Shown one piece after another: positions 52,490-64,000 of a stretch of 64,000 bases of DNA. Each line of letters begins with the position of its first letter. Positions within the stretch are counted from its first letter, which is position 1. Location: positions 6,317,501 to 6,381,500 of the forward strand of contig NC_090288.1 of the NCBI RefSeq assembly GCF_037392515.1, read 5' to 3'. Below the pieces are notes generated by a model, which saw only the letters and a program-made list of their open reading frames with translations, did no database searches and was not told where the DNA came from. A program made the translations under genes and the position numbers. This DNA comes from Haliotis asinina. Its lineage: Eukaryota; Mollusca; Gastropoda; Lepetellida; Haliotidae.

Positions 52490-54214
52490 TGTTGTATCAT
52501 CTATGTACCATCAGGCCATGCAAGTGCTTGGTGAATGCTTGTAGAACAATTGCAAAACACATGATTGTAATTCATGGTTGTTAAACACAAAAGACTCCAC
52601 TGAGTTGTTCATGTTTATTCAAATCACTCTTACAAACATTATGAACATAAACAAATATTGGCACATTGGAACAGGACAGATAAGTACCAAACGGGGTATC
52701 AAACTTGCTATCACAGCTCTTTAGCTTGGAGATTAAAACAATATGGCGGCGTGGCCATGACGGTGTATTCGTTAGAAGGTTAAAGGTTAGTTAAAATAAA
52801 CACACATATTTACCTGTGGCCGATTAATCAACAAACAACTGAGGATGTTTTATTACTTGGTTTATGGAAAGACAGTGTATTTTCTTCTTGGTGTGTTTTC
52901 AACACATTTAATAGAAAACCTTGTATTCTTAACTTGACATTTAAGTTATCAGGTGAATGGTTAATAAATTATACATTGAAGAATAACGCTAGGCGAGCTC
53001 ATTTGAAGAGCTGAATTTTCATTGTTAGTTAACCTTTGGCTTTTGTTATGAAAATATTATGAAACATCTGACGAGAAAGGTCAAACCAAACATGAAAGCA
53101 TAATGTTTATATGACATTAGAACAGCATTACCTGTATAACGGTAAATTGTGAAACAATGAAACCAAAGAAAATTGACATTAATTGTCTTAAGCAAAGTCG
53201 TAAATGAAAGGGAATAGCAGTGTATCCAGTTATTAAGATTTTAATGACTACAGAAACAGTTAAGACCTGTCACTTGAGAACATTCCCACTCATAACTCGC
53301 GTAATATTATTACATTTCAAAACGAATTAGTGTGGTCAGGGATACAAAGGAGCACTTTAAGATGCATGGCAAACACTCGGTTTGCAATCAGATATTTCAC
53401 ACAGGACGGAAGTTCAGTATATAATACAACAATAAAAAATATCATGATTGACACACAAAGATATGTTACTCTCTCACAATCAACACGGTACGATGTCTAG
53501 CGGTAGAGTATTAGCACCATTGTATACTGTTTCACACATTTAAGAAAATAAATTAGACACTATAGGTTTATATACAAAACTGTTAACTGTAGAGAAACGA
53601 AATACACACGTAAACACTCAAGAAGATTACTATTTTAGCGTATGAAATAAAAGAATAATCCCCTTTTTTCCGGACAAAATAGCTTTTGGTTAATTACTAG
53701 GAATGATTAGAAACTGAAAGAAACGGTTAAAAGAATTAATTTGTCAAGCCTCTGGAGTTTTAACATTTCATTTACTTGTAGTTTGCTGAAATTTGATCTT
53801 AAAGCGATATTCTTTTTATCACAATTATATTTAGTGGCAAGTCACGTGGTTTTGATTTTATGGGCTCGTATTGATTCATCTAGCAATGAAATATATTATC
53901 AGCATGTGGACTTTCATTATTCATTGTCCGGTACGCGAGGTGTCCAGATTAAAGATGTCCAAACATTTTGAGGTTTCTCTCTGTACCAGAGGAGGTTGTT
54001 TCTTTTATGTGAGTCCATTTTCGCTAAATCAGAGGAATTGATCGTTTTCTGACAATTATGACCTTAAAAACAACCAAGATTAAATGAACGGTCTTAATTG
54101 AATTGCATTCCCAAAGTCTGTATTTATAATTTTCGTTTATCTTGCTTCTTTCTTTCTTTTTTTTTCAGTTTTCACATGCTGGTTTTATCGGTATAATTGG
54201 ATCACTGGCTCTTG
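52490..54214 (-). other. Probable 3'UTR of the upstream paralogue and intergenic DNA
   Basis: A repeat-free AT-rich block between the paralogue's stop and a candidate polyadenylation signal at 52614. Its lack of SINEs, unlike both neighbours, is consistent with a transcribed 3'UTR but does not prove it. Confidence 0.35.
52614..52619 (-). promoter_or_regulatory. Candidate AATAAA polyadenylation signal
   Basis: tttatt on the plus strand, i.e. AATAAA on the minus strand, followed downstream by GT/T-rich gtggagtcttttgtgttt. It is about 1.6 kb past the paralogue's stop codon. Confidence 0.35.
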
Positions 54215-54275
54215 TCATCCAAGGCTTGATGTCGATCTGGGCGTTGGAGGAGCGGACTCGAGGATCTTGGGTAAT
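54215..54275 (-). CDS. Terminal coding exon of the paralogue
   Basis: Entered in phase 2 from exon 57207-56930. It completes a Thr codon and then encodes LPKILESAPPTPRSTSSLG and TGA. The acceptor cctttgtcctttcag is strong. Another frame is also open for 36 codons, but only phase 2 fits the upstream donor. Confidence 0.7.
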
Positions 54276-57200
54276 CTGAAAGGACAAAGGTCAAGGTCAT
54301 GCTCATGATGGTGTTAACGTTCATGTTTGTTTGAATGATTAGTTAAACTAAATAAAAATAATCAAACCTGAAAAATCACGATGTCATGCGTGTTCATTTG
54401 ACATATTACAACATGAGGGAAGAATAAGCCCAAGTAGTCTGATTAATCTCATGGCCTAATGGTAGATAGACGCATGAAACCATGTAGAACCTGAACAGCT
54501 ATATAGTGCCATACAGACCCTGAAACATATATACCAATAGCAGCCAGTGCAAGTCTAGAGAATATGCAGGTCCAGAATTCATAAAATGAAATCGCGTGTC
54601 TCACTTATTATCATGTTTTAGGGACACAATTTAGAAACCGTTTTTTCCGTAAAATAACCTAATTGCAGAGACTACAGGTTAGGCGAATGAACATCCTTTG
54701 AAATAAGAGTAAAAACGTAAACATAAGTGGCCTTGGGACCCTGATCAAACAACTATTATGAGCAGGCTACATTTTGGTCGGTAGAAACGTTTGTAGATAT
54801 ATATTTAGTCATTGTTAGTGGCTGAATATTCTTGAACTACTAAAGGCAAAAGCAATCGACCAGGTCCTACAGAGAGGACTGTATTATCTCCCTTTGATGT
54901 CCACATGACCATTGTAGTCTTAATTGTTGGAGAAGTTTCTGGATGGGACAGTCTCTAGAAGTCTACCTGTAGCTTGTAAGAGTGACAAGAGACGTTTCGG
55001 CGAGCTGACATATATGTGTTACAGATACTTGTTTGGAAACAAAAAAATATCATATATATAGTGAAACCTCTGAATGCCATTTTGGACACCAGAACGGAAA
55101 CCTATTTCTAATCATTCGGCAGGCACTTGTGTCTGTTACGCAGTCTATTACTTATTGCAGCTATTTGATCCGTCGTATCGCCATTGATCATTTGATGGTC
55201 AATGATCATTCATTGCTCGGTAGAGGTCATTTACTAATTTCATGATCCAGCTCACAGCGAACCGATTTCCGGGTTAAACTGTTTGTTCCTTTTCGAAACA
55301 CAACCCGGATCCTGTACGTGATCAAAGAACACGAAACCTTTATTTGGTGAAGCAATACAGACACGTGCCCTGATCTGACGCGACATTTCATTAAAGGGCC
55401 TCCTCACTTAAGAAGGGACAACTGAAAATTTTGATCGTACAAAACGATCGCCACCCTGCATTATTTACTTACGTCAACGTCATATTACACATCTGATAAT
55501 ATAACGGTACGCATTTCCGAAACAGGATCACATATATTACACATCTACTCCAGAAAGACTTCCTTCTCCACTCTGACCGACCATAGACTTATAGTTTAGA
55601 AACTCAGTATGCCACAGTAAAACAAACACATGAACAGCCAGGGCTATGGAATCTAAATCAGCCTGAACCCATCGCTTTCAAACAACTTCACAAATTCTGT
55701 GAAACATACTTTTAAAAACTCTTAAGACAAAGATGTTTTGAAGGTATACGATGTAACAACGATGATTGTTTCGCCTTTACAAAGAGTATTAGTTCTAAGT
55801 TGCTGTACGTTATGCGTGTGTTCGTTTCAAATAGATTTCAGCGCGATGATGCATATCACTACAACGACCTGGCATACATGCCATGCTATGCTAATGTAAC
55901 CATAATATTTTATTCATTTTTTCGCTCACCAATACAGAATGTCGGGTTTGAAAGAAAAAAATATTGGCGGAATTTTATAAATGGATCGCTGAAAGTCAGA
56001 CATGGCACCCGGTGGTCACGGAATGTCCACGATTATTTAAACTATAATTAAGACAGGCAAATACTAAATCTTTTACGATGGTCGGCGATGGCGACAGCGA
56101 ATATTTCACGAACCCCTTTTCATGTCTGTATCCCATTCACACAAACGCGCACTGGGTCTCCTTGTAAATTCCATTGTAGAATGACATATTTATGAGCAGA
56201 TGGAGTCTTAAATACAACGTTTCTCGAAAATAGCCGCTAACAGGACGGACCTGCCAAATATATTTCTACCAGCATGGCTGTGACTGTCTCTATTTACAAA
56301 ATGATTGACATCAGAGCTGGACAATAAATGTGATTGATAAAATTCAAGGGTGAAAGTTATCCGCAAGAATCATACAACTGTTGAATAATGGTGCATGCAA
56401 ACTTAAAGCATAAAAGTCTGTACTTAAGTGAAATATGACCTCATGCACGGACAAAAGGCACGTAAAAATACCATTTCCCCTACCAATGACAACGCACATG
56501 GAAAATGCTAGATTTCAATACAAACCACGTTGGGGCAACAACCGAACGTATCCTGCCAGATCATCAGATCATATCATTCGTGAGTTTACACCTCAACCGC
56601 CAGTGATGGGTACCCGGTAGGAATAGATGGCAACGAAACTGCTAGTTTTTTCAGTTCCTCAGAGACGACATTTTTGCATAGTCCCTAGGGAGTTGAAAAT
56701 GATCTGCTTTTGGTATGGCATTTGCGAATTATCAATAAGCAGAAAGGATCTGTGGACAATTATCCTGGAAACCAAAATAACTGGCTAAAGAAACGATAAC
56801 AAATTCAAATCACTGGTGGTTTGTCGTTTTGCAATACATGCATATAATTTGCCGCCTAGTTAACAACTGCATTGTTTAACCATCGGAACTGAACCATAAC
56901 ACTAAAACCTAAACTGTATGAAATCTCACGTCGTGTATTTCTGCAGCATCTCTCGGTCTTCTTTCTTCACGTCGTCGATGTTGATGCGACCTTCAAGCAG
57001 ATCCAACGCCTGCTGCCGTAACTGATATGAAGACTTCTTGTCCAGCGGCTGACCAAGGGGGTTGACGTCCCTCTGGCGATGACCTCCTGAAGGCATGCGG
57101 AGCATGGAGTCGTACTTGTCATCCGACATGTCCAAGGGGTTGTCGACGATGTTGTCGTGCATGGAGAGGAAGAGCGGTATGTAGCAAATGTAGTCGAGGA

Positions 57201-60200
57201 AGGAGATCTGGAATGTAATACATACAGCCATATCAAAGTTTGTGAAAAAACATACCTCACACAGTCAATCCCTTCAACCATGAATAACGTCATTATCGTA
57301 GACAATATCATCGACCTGATGCATGAGCCAGGCTCATCTTGTCCAGACAACCAGACCCATACACGATCTCGTCATTTCTAGCATCCCTAGCGTGTTGTCT
57401 TTATAAAAAGAACTGCAAAACGATCCTCGTATATTGTTCCAACTAGATAAACGGTTTTTGTCACTTCACATCAGAGTTTGAAATGTATAATAACTGTAAG
57501 ATCATATCCAGTGTTTTATATTCTGTGCATGGAAAATGATCTCCACGTCTGTACCGAGAAGAGGCGATTTTGATTTTCTGGTCTTGAATTTCTACTTTAT
57601 GTGAACGCGTCGGCATTTTCAGTTGTTTAGTTGTACGTGTATCTTTCTATCTAAGCTAAATCAAAATCAATTTGACTTAAAGATAACCTTTGTAATCAAT
57701 GTTTCACCCACAAAAGACTGATGAAGAGATGTATTTATGGATGTGAAATTAGTTATTATGAAGAATACTCGGAGAGTCCTTAATATCTGTTTAGCCTGCA
57801 TCTTTGTTGTCATATTACTTTTGTCGTCCTTTATGTACATATATATTATCTCTGTCTTATACCCTTCATTCACTTGATGAAGGAGTAAGTATTGACTTGA
57901 TGAAGTAGTAAGTGTTCACTTGATGAAGTAGTAAGTGTTCACTTGATGAAGGAGTAAGTATTCACTTGATGAAGTAGTAAGTATTCACTTGATGAAGGAG
58001 TAAGTATTCACTTGATGAAGGAGTAAGTGTTCACCTGATGAAAGAGTAAGCGTTCATTTGATGAAAGAGTAAGTATTCACTTGATGAAGGAGTAAGTGTT
58101 CACCTGATGAAAGAGTAAGTATTCAGTTGATGAAAGAGTAGGTATTCACTTGATGAAGCAGTAAGTATTCACTTGATGAAGGAGTAAGTGTTCACTTGAT
58201 GAAGGAGTAAGTGTTCACTTGATGAAGGAGTAAGTATATACTCCGAAACGTTGTGTTCCTCATAAGAAAAAAATGTTGACACTCATGAAATCTCTCCTCA
58301 TACGTATAAATTCTAAATACCATTCAAAGACACGCACGCCTCGTGATGTCCAGAAATGGATGGTAGATATTCAGAGAAACTGAGTGAGTGAGTTTAGTTT
58401 TACGCCGCACTCAGCAATGTCCCAGCTATATGGCGGCGGTCTGTAAATAATCGAGCCTGGACCAGACAATCCAGTGATTAACAGCATGAGCATCGATCTC
58501 CGCAATTGGGGACCGATGACATGTGACAAGCAAGTCAGCGAGCCTGACCACTCAGTCCTGTTAGTTGCCTCTTAAAACAAGCATAGTTGCCTTTTATGGC
58601 AGGCATGGGTTGCTGAAGGCCTATTCTACCCGGGGTAGACCTTCACGGGTCTCAGAGAAACTGAATACAGCACTTCACCTGATGTCCCACGCTAAGGCAA
58701 TAAACACTGGATAATAAAAATTGTGAGAGGAAAGGACAAGGACAAGGACAAGGACAAGCTTACATTTAAGTCTGATATGATCATGTTTTCCGACGATCGA
58801 TTTAAAGCCTTCCTTTCACAGTTTTTAACTTTACCCCTATCAGAATCAGATTGGACAGATATTCGGGACTGATTATTCCCTGGTGTTGAAGTTTTGAATT
58901 AATTCATCTCATCAGTACGCTTTTCATCAACAGAGCCATGTAAAACATCAAATTTATCATTTAGATATACGGAATGAAATGATCTTCACCGACATGATTA
59001 ACACATGACAAGTATTGTTTTGAAAGATTCAAACTCAACACCATGTTGACCTGGAATAAGTGAGTGAATGAATTTAGTTTTACGCCGATCTAAGAAATAT
59101 TCCTGATATATGGCGGAGGTGTGTATTTAAGCAAGATTGGACCAGACAATCCAGTGATCAACAGCATGAGCATCTATCTACGCAATACCTGAGAGAATTA
59201 TACTGAAAAGATAGAAACAACAATAGCCAGTTCTTATAACTGATACCGATTGCAAAGACTGCACTTTGAAGGCAATAGACTGCCAAATTGCCAATACCTT
59301 AAATGTATTACGTATATCCTGGAAACAACACTCGACGAAAACGAAATCCTCACATATCATGTCCGAGTCAACAAACTTTCGTCAAAATTACGACTAGTAA
59401 TTATTTAATGGCAAAATGAAACGAATACCCAATCAAGTATTTCTATGATTTGGTAATATCAACGCTAGTGGTGGCACGTTAATGGATTAAATATGCGATG
59501 AACGCTGCAAGACGGAGCTGATCGTGCGATTTCTTTGCTAATACCACACGTACGGATAAACTTTAAATATACTACATAAGTAATTATGACAGCCCGCTTA
59601 AACGTGCTTACTTCATCCTCAGAGCCTTTATATTCAGACGGAGCGATGAAATAGCCTAGTGGTTAAAGAATTCGCCCGTCACGCCTCAGGCCCTGGTTCG
59701 ATTCTCCACTTGAGTAGAATATGTGAAGTCCATTTCTCATGTCCCTTGTGATATTACTGGGATATTGCTAAAAGCGGCTTAAAGCATAACTCACTCACTC
59801 ATGATCACCATAATGCAGTAGCTTTATGATCATGAACAAGAATAATGATCAATGATTAAATGGTAGGTACCCTAAAATAAAAAAAGGTGGAATCTTGATA
59901 TTTGGAGATGCTTTCTACAACTGTATTATCAGGATATAAGATACTTAGCAGGAATCCGATATACTAATTGAGTAAACCAGCAGGCCCTCACTTCATCGAT
60001 TGAAACGTACGTTCTTTTGTGATAGGAGTAAATTAAAAAAGATGACAGTATCGCCTCTGATTCCTGGAAACAAGACTTAATGGGCCATTAACGACAGGCA
60101 TTCCTTCAGAAGCCGCTTTGACTAAATGTAAATCACTTACAGTGAACTCCTAATAGCGAGTTCTCAAGGGTGATACTCTTTGCAACGCCAATATTACGCT

Positions 60201-63200
60201 TATATGTATTCTAAACTGGCCGTAAGTGACAGAAAGACTACTTGCCTGTTGTCATTAACTCAGGAAATGTACTTATTTATGGATATGATTTCATCAAAAC
60301 ACTATTAGAGTCTAGACTCATCTGTGTTAAAAGAGCACTTTGAGGAGACAGACCTCTTTGGAAGTGTTGGACTGAGAGGGCTTTTCATGGAAACACGGCT
60401 GACGGATGTGTTCTGCCGTCTCACGGTAGTTAGTTGTTAGGAAAGGCGTATAGAAGATTCCCGGTAACCGCCATGACATTTTCTAGTTAATTGTGTTTAG
60501 GAAATATGTTTCTGGGAACGGGAATTGAACAAATGGACAATTATGAGGTCAAAAGATTGCATTTTTAGAAAAAGGGAAATCGTGATCAATTAGTGATATT
60601 TAGGAGGGAAGTGATGTGTGAAATGAAGCACAACAGTTTACAGACGACGCCATCATGATAGCGATGCTGAAAGGATCTTCATCGCAAAAGCAATACCGTA
60701 GTGTCTGAGACTTCTCATGGCAAAGTGGCCTGTCTGATTCGAGGAATCGTATTTCTAAAGAACATTACAGGGAGTCTACAGAGAGTGTGAATGCTAGGAT
60801 TGTATTACTCCACACCATGCAAATTCACCATTGCAATCATGTCTACTAATAGCCCTGAGACAATGGACATGTGCAGAAACGAGCTCCGATGCCCAGACCG
60901 TTGCGTTGTCGGTTTGGAATGGAAGTGAGAAAAATCAATTCTCGTGTGACAATAAAGATCTTGTTGAGGTTTATTGCCGGGTCGTTGGGGGATATATTAA
61001 CACACTCGAAGGTCTATGTGGTCCATGTTTCGTTTAATTCTGGCTTGGATCGATTTTCAAATTACCCCGCCTGTATTCTACTTCCGAATCCTCAACAAGA
61101 CCAGTCTGATACTAAGTCAGTGAGACCTCGGTAATCTACCATTAGATTGTCTGCACTCACAGTCTGTGAATAGAATTGCGATTTTTGGATGCTTTAAATC
61201 GGAACCATCCTTTATGGAAAATGTACATTTGTTTAGGAAAACCATGTAAACAAGAATTTCCATACTGAATTGTATTGATTGAGAATTTCTGGTGTCACTG
61301 TTGTGTTATTGATTAGGTATTGAAAACATGACGTAAAATATGCTGACTCACTCACAGCTGTGGATAGGTTCGAATCACTATACCCGTACTAGTTTTTTTG
61401 TCAATGAAATGAGCGTCTCAAACCTGCATTACTTCGGGATTTCCTCCTCCTTCAAAGCGGTATGGGACGTGAACATGGGAATGAACATATTAACTTGCAC
61501 TGATTATAAATTTTGTAGTTTGATAACACCCACAATCATGAAAATGACGGTAGATTAAACCTAACAGCACCGGACCATAACACAATAAAGGGAAATTACT
61601 CTCTGGGGCTAATACAGACTCTTCTTTGTCTAGTCAACTGGACAATATAATATAATGAGCATATGAATGAGCGGGTGGACAATGGCGCTTTACAAATACC
61701 CAGTGTATATATAATCTAGCTAGGCTCTCAACTGGCTTGGGCAGATTTAGTTCTGTGATTTTAAATCATTTCAACACTCAGTCATCTTAACCTACTGCTT
61801 TTTAATGAATAAATATTTCATGTCTCAGAAATGGGAGTGATCACTTAAGCTTTTTAATCCTTTACACGAAGCTGAGGTTATTCGATACATGTATAGTTTA
61901 TCCAAATGAATATTAATAGTTTATTGCTTTTTCATTGTTAACTGAACAGTTCCTTTTGGCGAGGGAATTACCTATGACGTTTTATTGTCAAGTCAATGCC
62001 CTGGGCGCAAATAGGGGTCTTATTGGCCCACGTCGCCCCATAACCAGCGAAAAACCCAAACCAAACCCGAGACTTTTCTTTGAGTGGCATGTAGAAGTTG
62101 GGAAGTACAATATAGGTTAACTTTATGGATAACGACTTCTATATTTCGTGAGTTCGACATTTCGATGCAAATGCTTCTGTCCTGCTTGACATCGGTTCTG
62201 GAATCTCACGAAACAAAGAAGTTGTTATCCATATTTTTTGTCATATAGGCTTCATAATACAACATTGTGCAACTAGGCGTGTTTCCTTCTCGATTATACG
62301 GTATCGTATATCCATGCTTTATGATTAATACCCTGTCCCGTTCGTCACCGTGACATCGTTCATGCAGTCACCTCACATTCTCCAACACTTCTATCAGTAA
62401 GCCTGTCATGCAAATTCTCTAGCTCAAGGGTGCAATTAGAGTTAACGGCATTTTTTAAAATGTCGCCCAATTCTGATCGAACGGAGCTGTGGTTGCGAAG
62501 ACATCCTCGAGGGTATTTACCGTTAAAGAAGGGATCTATATCCTTGACAACCAAGAATAACCTAACGGACTCCAACATGAACACATCTCTGTCAGTGGTA
62601 TCCCATCTGCATGGATCGATGCTCGTGATGTCAATCACTAGACGGTTTCGTTGAGACTCGATTAATTACAAACAATAGTAGTACATCATGGAACCCAACT
62701 CGCCCAACACCAACTCCCATAGTGTGAGTGTGAGTGTGAGTGTGAGTGTGAGTGTGAGTGTGAGTGTGAGTGTGAGCGTGAGCGTGAGTGTGAGTGTAGT
62801 TTAACGTCACTTTTGGCATGATTCCACTAAGACGGGCAATACCAGACATAAGTTTCACATATTTGCACCATCGCGGGGAATCGAAGCGGGTGTCGGGCAT
62901 ACCCCGCTTCAACTTCTGGGATGCCGCTCCCCAAGAAAACCAGGAAAAACTGGAATAAAACTACAGCAAAAAACTAAGCCCAAAATAGAAGACAAACCTA
63001 AATAAGAAAAAAGAAATAAATAAAAAGAAAAAGAAGACTCAAACCTCGTTGAAGTAGTTGGGTTGGAGTCGTTCCATGATGTACTGCTGCTGTTTCCAGT
63101 TCAGGCCGCCGGCGATGAGTTCAATACGGAGGGAGTCTGCCTTAATGAAGTTGGAGTTTCTGTCGGAGTTGACGTTGCAGTAGAACATGGCTTTGTAAAG

Positions 63201-63261
63201 GTCCATTTTACGCTGTATGTCCAGTAGGTCACATATCTCGATCAGGTGCTTGGACACGGGA
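54215..63261 (-). CDS. Paralogue of the large gene, last three coding exons
   Basis: Exons 63261-63045 (217 nt), 57207-56930 (278 nt) and 54275-54215 (61 nt with TGA). The first two match exons 18 and 19 of the downstream gene in length, phases (2-0, 0-2) and sequence, including LYKAMFY, ELIAGGLNWKQQ, SFLDY, CYIPLF and HDNIVDNPLDMS. The product ends with a Pro/Ser-rich tail. The N-terminal exons lie beyond the right edge. The two genes stand head to tail, so they arose by tandem duplication; strong divergence between exons suggests it is old. Function is unknown, probably an EF-hand-like fold with reduced calcium ligands. Confidence 0.85.
54280..56929. other. Last intron of the paralogue
   Basis: AT-rich; I recognise no repeat or coding exon. 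It includes a 70-codon plus-strand open frame (55033-55245) and others of chance length. Confidence 0.5.
56930..57207 (-). CDS. Paralogue exon equivalent to exon 19
   Basis: Phase 0 to 2. It opens ISFLDYICYIPLFLSMHDNI, then VDNPLDMSDDKYDSMLRMPS, RDVNPLGQPLDKKSSYQLRQ and ends EDREMLQKYT. It is three nucleotides longer than its partner. The middle linker is Gly/His/Arg here, against the Pro/Arg linker in the other gene. The donor cgac|gtgaga overlaps an in-frame TGA. Confidence 0.9.
57210..57865. other. Paralogue intron, part
   Basis: No repeat recognised before the 23-bp array. Confidence 0.5.
57868..58240. repeat. 23-bp minisatellite, about 16 units
   Basis: The unit is cacttgatgaaggagtaagt plus att or gtt, with variants (gaagtagtaag, gaaagagtaag). 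The unit length stays strictly 23 bp. Confidence 0.96.
58382..58652 (-). mobile_element. SINE-B, most complete copy in the window
   Basis: gtgagtgagtttagttttac, gccgcactcagcaatgtccc, gtctgtaaataatcgagcct, cagacaatccagtgattaac, gatgacatgtgacaagcaag and a head gtagaccttcacgggtc. It contains a small internal duplication near the head (two agcatrgttgcc-type segments). Oriented so that the shared tail is 3', the element is on the minus strand. Confidence 0.95.
58732..58757. repeat. Hexanucleotide repeat (ggacaa)n
   Basis: Four copies of aggacaaggacaagg-type sequence, a few tens of bases after the SINE-B copy. Confidence 0.85.
59059..59187 (-). mobile_element. SINE-B fragment (tail half)
   Basis: gtgagtgaatgaatttagtt, tatatggcggaggtgtgtat, ttggaccagacaatccagtg and gagcatctatctacgcaata; the head is missing. 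Confidence 0.88.
59190..59640. other. Paralogue intron, part
   Basis: AT-rich; nothing recognised. Confidence 0.5.
59648..59800 (+). mobile_element. SINE-A copy (tRNA-type), well preserved
   Basis: tgaaatagcctagtggttaa, gaattcgcccgtcacgcctc, cctggttcgattctccactt, gtgatattactgggatattg and ctaaaagcggcttaaagcat, with a complete actcactcactca tail. Confidence 0.93.
59810..62120. other. Paralogue intron, part
   Basis: No repeat, RNA gene or exon recognised in 2.3 kb. Open frames of 60-87 codons are chance-like. Confidence 0.5.
62125..62232. mobile_element. Foldback (MITE-like) element, 28-bp arms
   Basis: atggataacgacttctatat then ttcgtgag (62125-62152) pairs with ctcacgaaacaaagaagttg then ttatccat (62205-62232), about 24 of 28 positions. 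The spacer is 52 bp. A short non-autonomous transposon or a fossil of one. Confidence 0.7.
62240..62715. other. Paralogue intron, part
   Basis: A 92-codon minus-strand open frame (62360-62638) has no acceptor or donor that fits the gene's phases. Treated as non-coding. Confidence 0.4.
62721..62910 (-). mobile_element. Diverged SINE-A copy with expanded GTGAGT tail
   Basis: About 13 units of gtgagt (62721-62798) precede gtttaacgtcacttttggca, tgattccactaagac, aagtttcacatatttgcacc and gcggggaatcgaagcgggtg. The tail has changed from the usual tetranucleotide to a hexanucleotide. Confidence 0.8.
63045..63261 (-). CDS. Paralogue exon equivalent to exon 18
   Basis: Phase 2 to 0, exactly 217 nt as in its partner: PVSKHLIEICDLLDIQRKMD, LYKAMFYCNVNSDRNSNFIK, ADSLRIELIAGGLNWKQQQY, IMERLQPNYFNE. 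The EF-hand-like loop is again short of acidic ligands. The acceptor tctgtcgttccag is good; the donor gag|gtttga is weaker than most here. An A-rich stretch (62990-63035) lies just inside the intron. Confidence 0.9.
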
Positions 63262-63264
63262 CTG

Positions 63265-64000
63265 GAACGACAGAGTGAGTGAGTGAGTGAGGTTCGAACC
63301 ATTGCTGAAGTGAGTGAGTATTTCTGACCTCTGGATAAGTACTTGAGTTATGTTAAACATGACCGGAAAGCCCAGAGCGATTTAGAAGGTGTCGATTTAA
63401 TTTTTTAGCTGAACAACTGCCTAGCCTTTGCCTGTGTTTGTATCGTATTCTTGAACACCAAGTGTCAGCAGCGCTTGACAGTAACAGATGCTTATTCTTA
63501 AAACAGATACTGTCACAATTGTAAAATAATTATGTTTCATCATGGTTATTGACGCATCCTCGATATCTTCAGGGTTTACATTCCGATAAGCCTCCATTAT
63601 ACCCTGGGTGCATCTACGGGTCGGGCCGATAATCTTATTATCTTATTAATCTTAATATTGTATTATTGTAATAGCCAATCACATAAGCCGCCTTTACAAC
63701 CGAGCCTGCCAGTGTCAGCAAAGGAAGCAGTCGCAACTTGGAAGATTTGTTTGCAGTGCGACTCAGATTTGGGGGCAATCATACAAACTGAGAGGTCCGA
63801 AACTTTGGAAAGAAAATATAGAAAAATTCCTACTTTTTCAGAGAACCTCTGCATGGTTTGTGTTGACAGGTTTAATCCGTTAAATAATTTAAAAAGCGAA
63901 TGTGAGTTGTGACTGCTACGCTCAACTTCCCAACGTAGACATCTGATTGGGTAAAAAGCCAGCCAAAGTGGGTAATAAATTCATCTGGCTGATCCGTAGA
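63265..64000. other. Paralogue intron at the right edge
   Basis: A short gagtgagtgagtgag (63276-63290) and a second gtgagtgagt (63311) are SINE-tail-like. Otherwise unremarkable. Upstream exons should continue beyond the window. Confidence 0.45.

Overview
The window looks like nuclear DNA of a marine gastropod, most likely an abalone (Haliotis). There is no dense ORF packing. Short exons with GT-AG boundaries sit in multi-kilobase AT-rich introns. About 30 copies of two SINE-like families are scattered throughout: one has tRNA-type A and B boxes, and both end in a gcggcgtaaaactaaactcactcactc-like tail that I associate with abalone genomes. The species call rests on remembered repeat sequences, not on a search.

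Layout. (1) 1-8.4 kb, plus strand: the 3' part of a gene whose last exon encodes an Asp-box (SEDAGKTW) followed by a stop and an AATAAA signal. The preceding exon is at 3132-3204. The intron between them holds a 15-kb-scale oddity in miniature: a 2.6-kb, 58-bp minisatellite, a hairpin element and a decayed mariner transposon. (2) 8.4-22.5 kb: no gene recognised. It holds a 57-bp minisatellite (about 9.2-10.85 kb), a TG microsatellite and SINE pieces. The missing terminal exon of the next gene may lie here. (3) 22.58-48.02 kb, minus strand: one large gene that I assembled from 19 exons (about 1,020 codons). Every junction keeps phase. The N-terminal half is Arg/Ser/Glu-rich with three GGTR-(basic)-DG motifs, coiled-coil-like stretches and an Ala-rich tract. 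The C-terminal third is EF-hand-like. (4) 48-52.6 kb: intergenic, with two minisatellites and SINEs. (5) 54.2-63.26 kb, minus strand: the last three coding exons of a tandem paralogue, with exon sizes of 217 and 278 nt against 217 and 275 nt in the first gene. Its 5' part lies beyond the right edge.

The most unusual feature is the relation between minisatellites and splice sites. At three introns a tandem array starts at or very near an exon boundary. In two of them the repeat unit appears to copy the splice-site sequence itself: the acceptor plus the first exon bases at 27.3 kb, and the donor at 3.2 kb. I found no operon-like system, CRISPR array, rRNA, convincing tRNA gene, or recognisable retrovirus-like or Polinton element. 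I could not assign the paired EF-hand-like genes to a named family.
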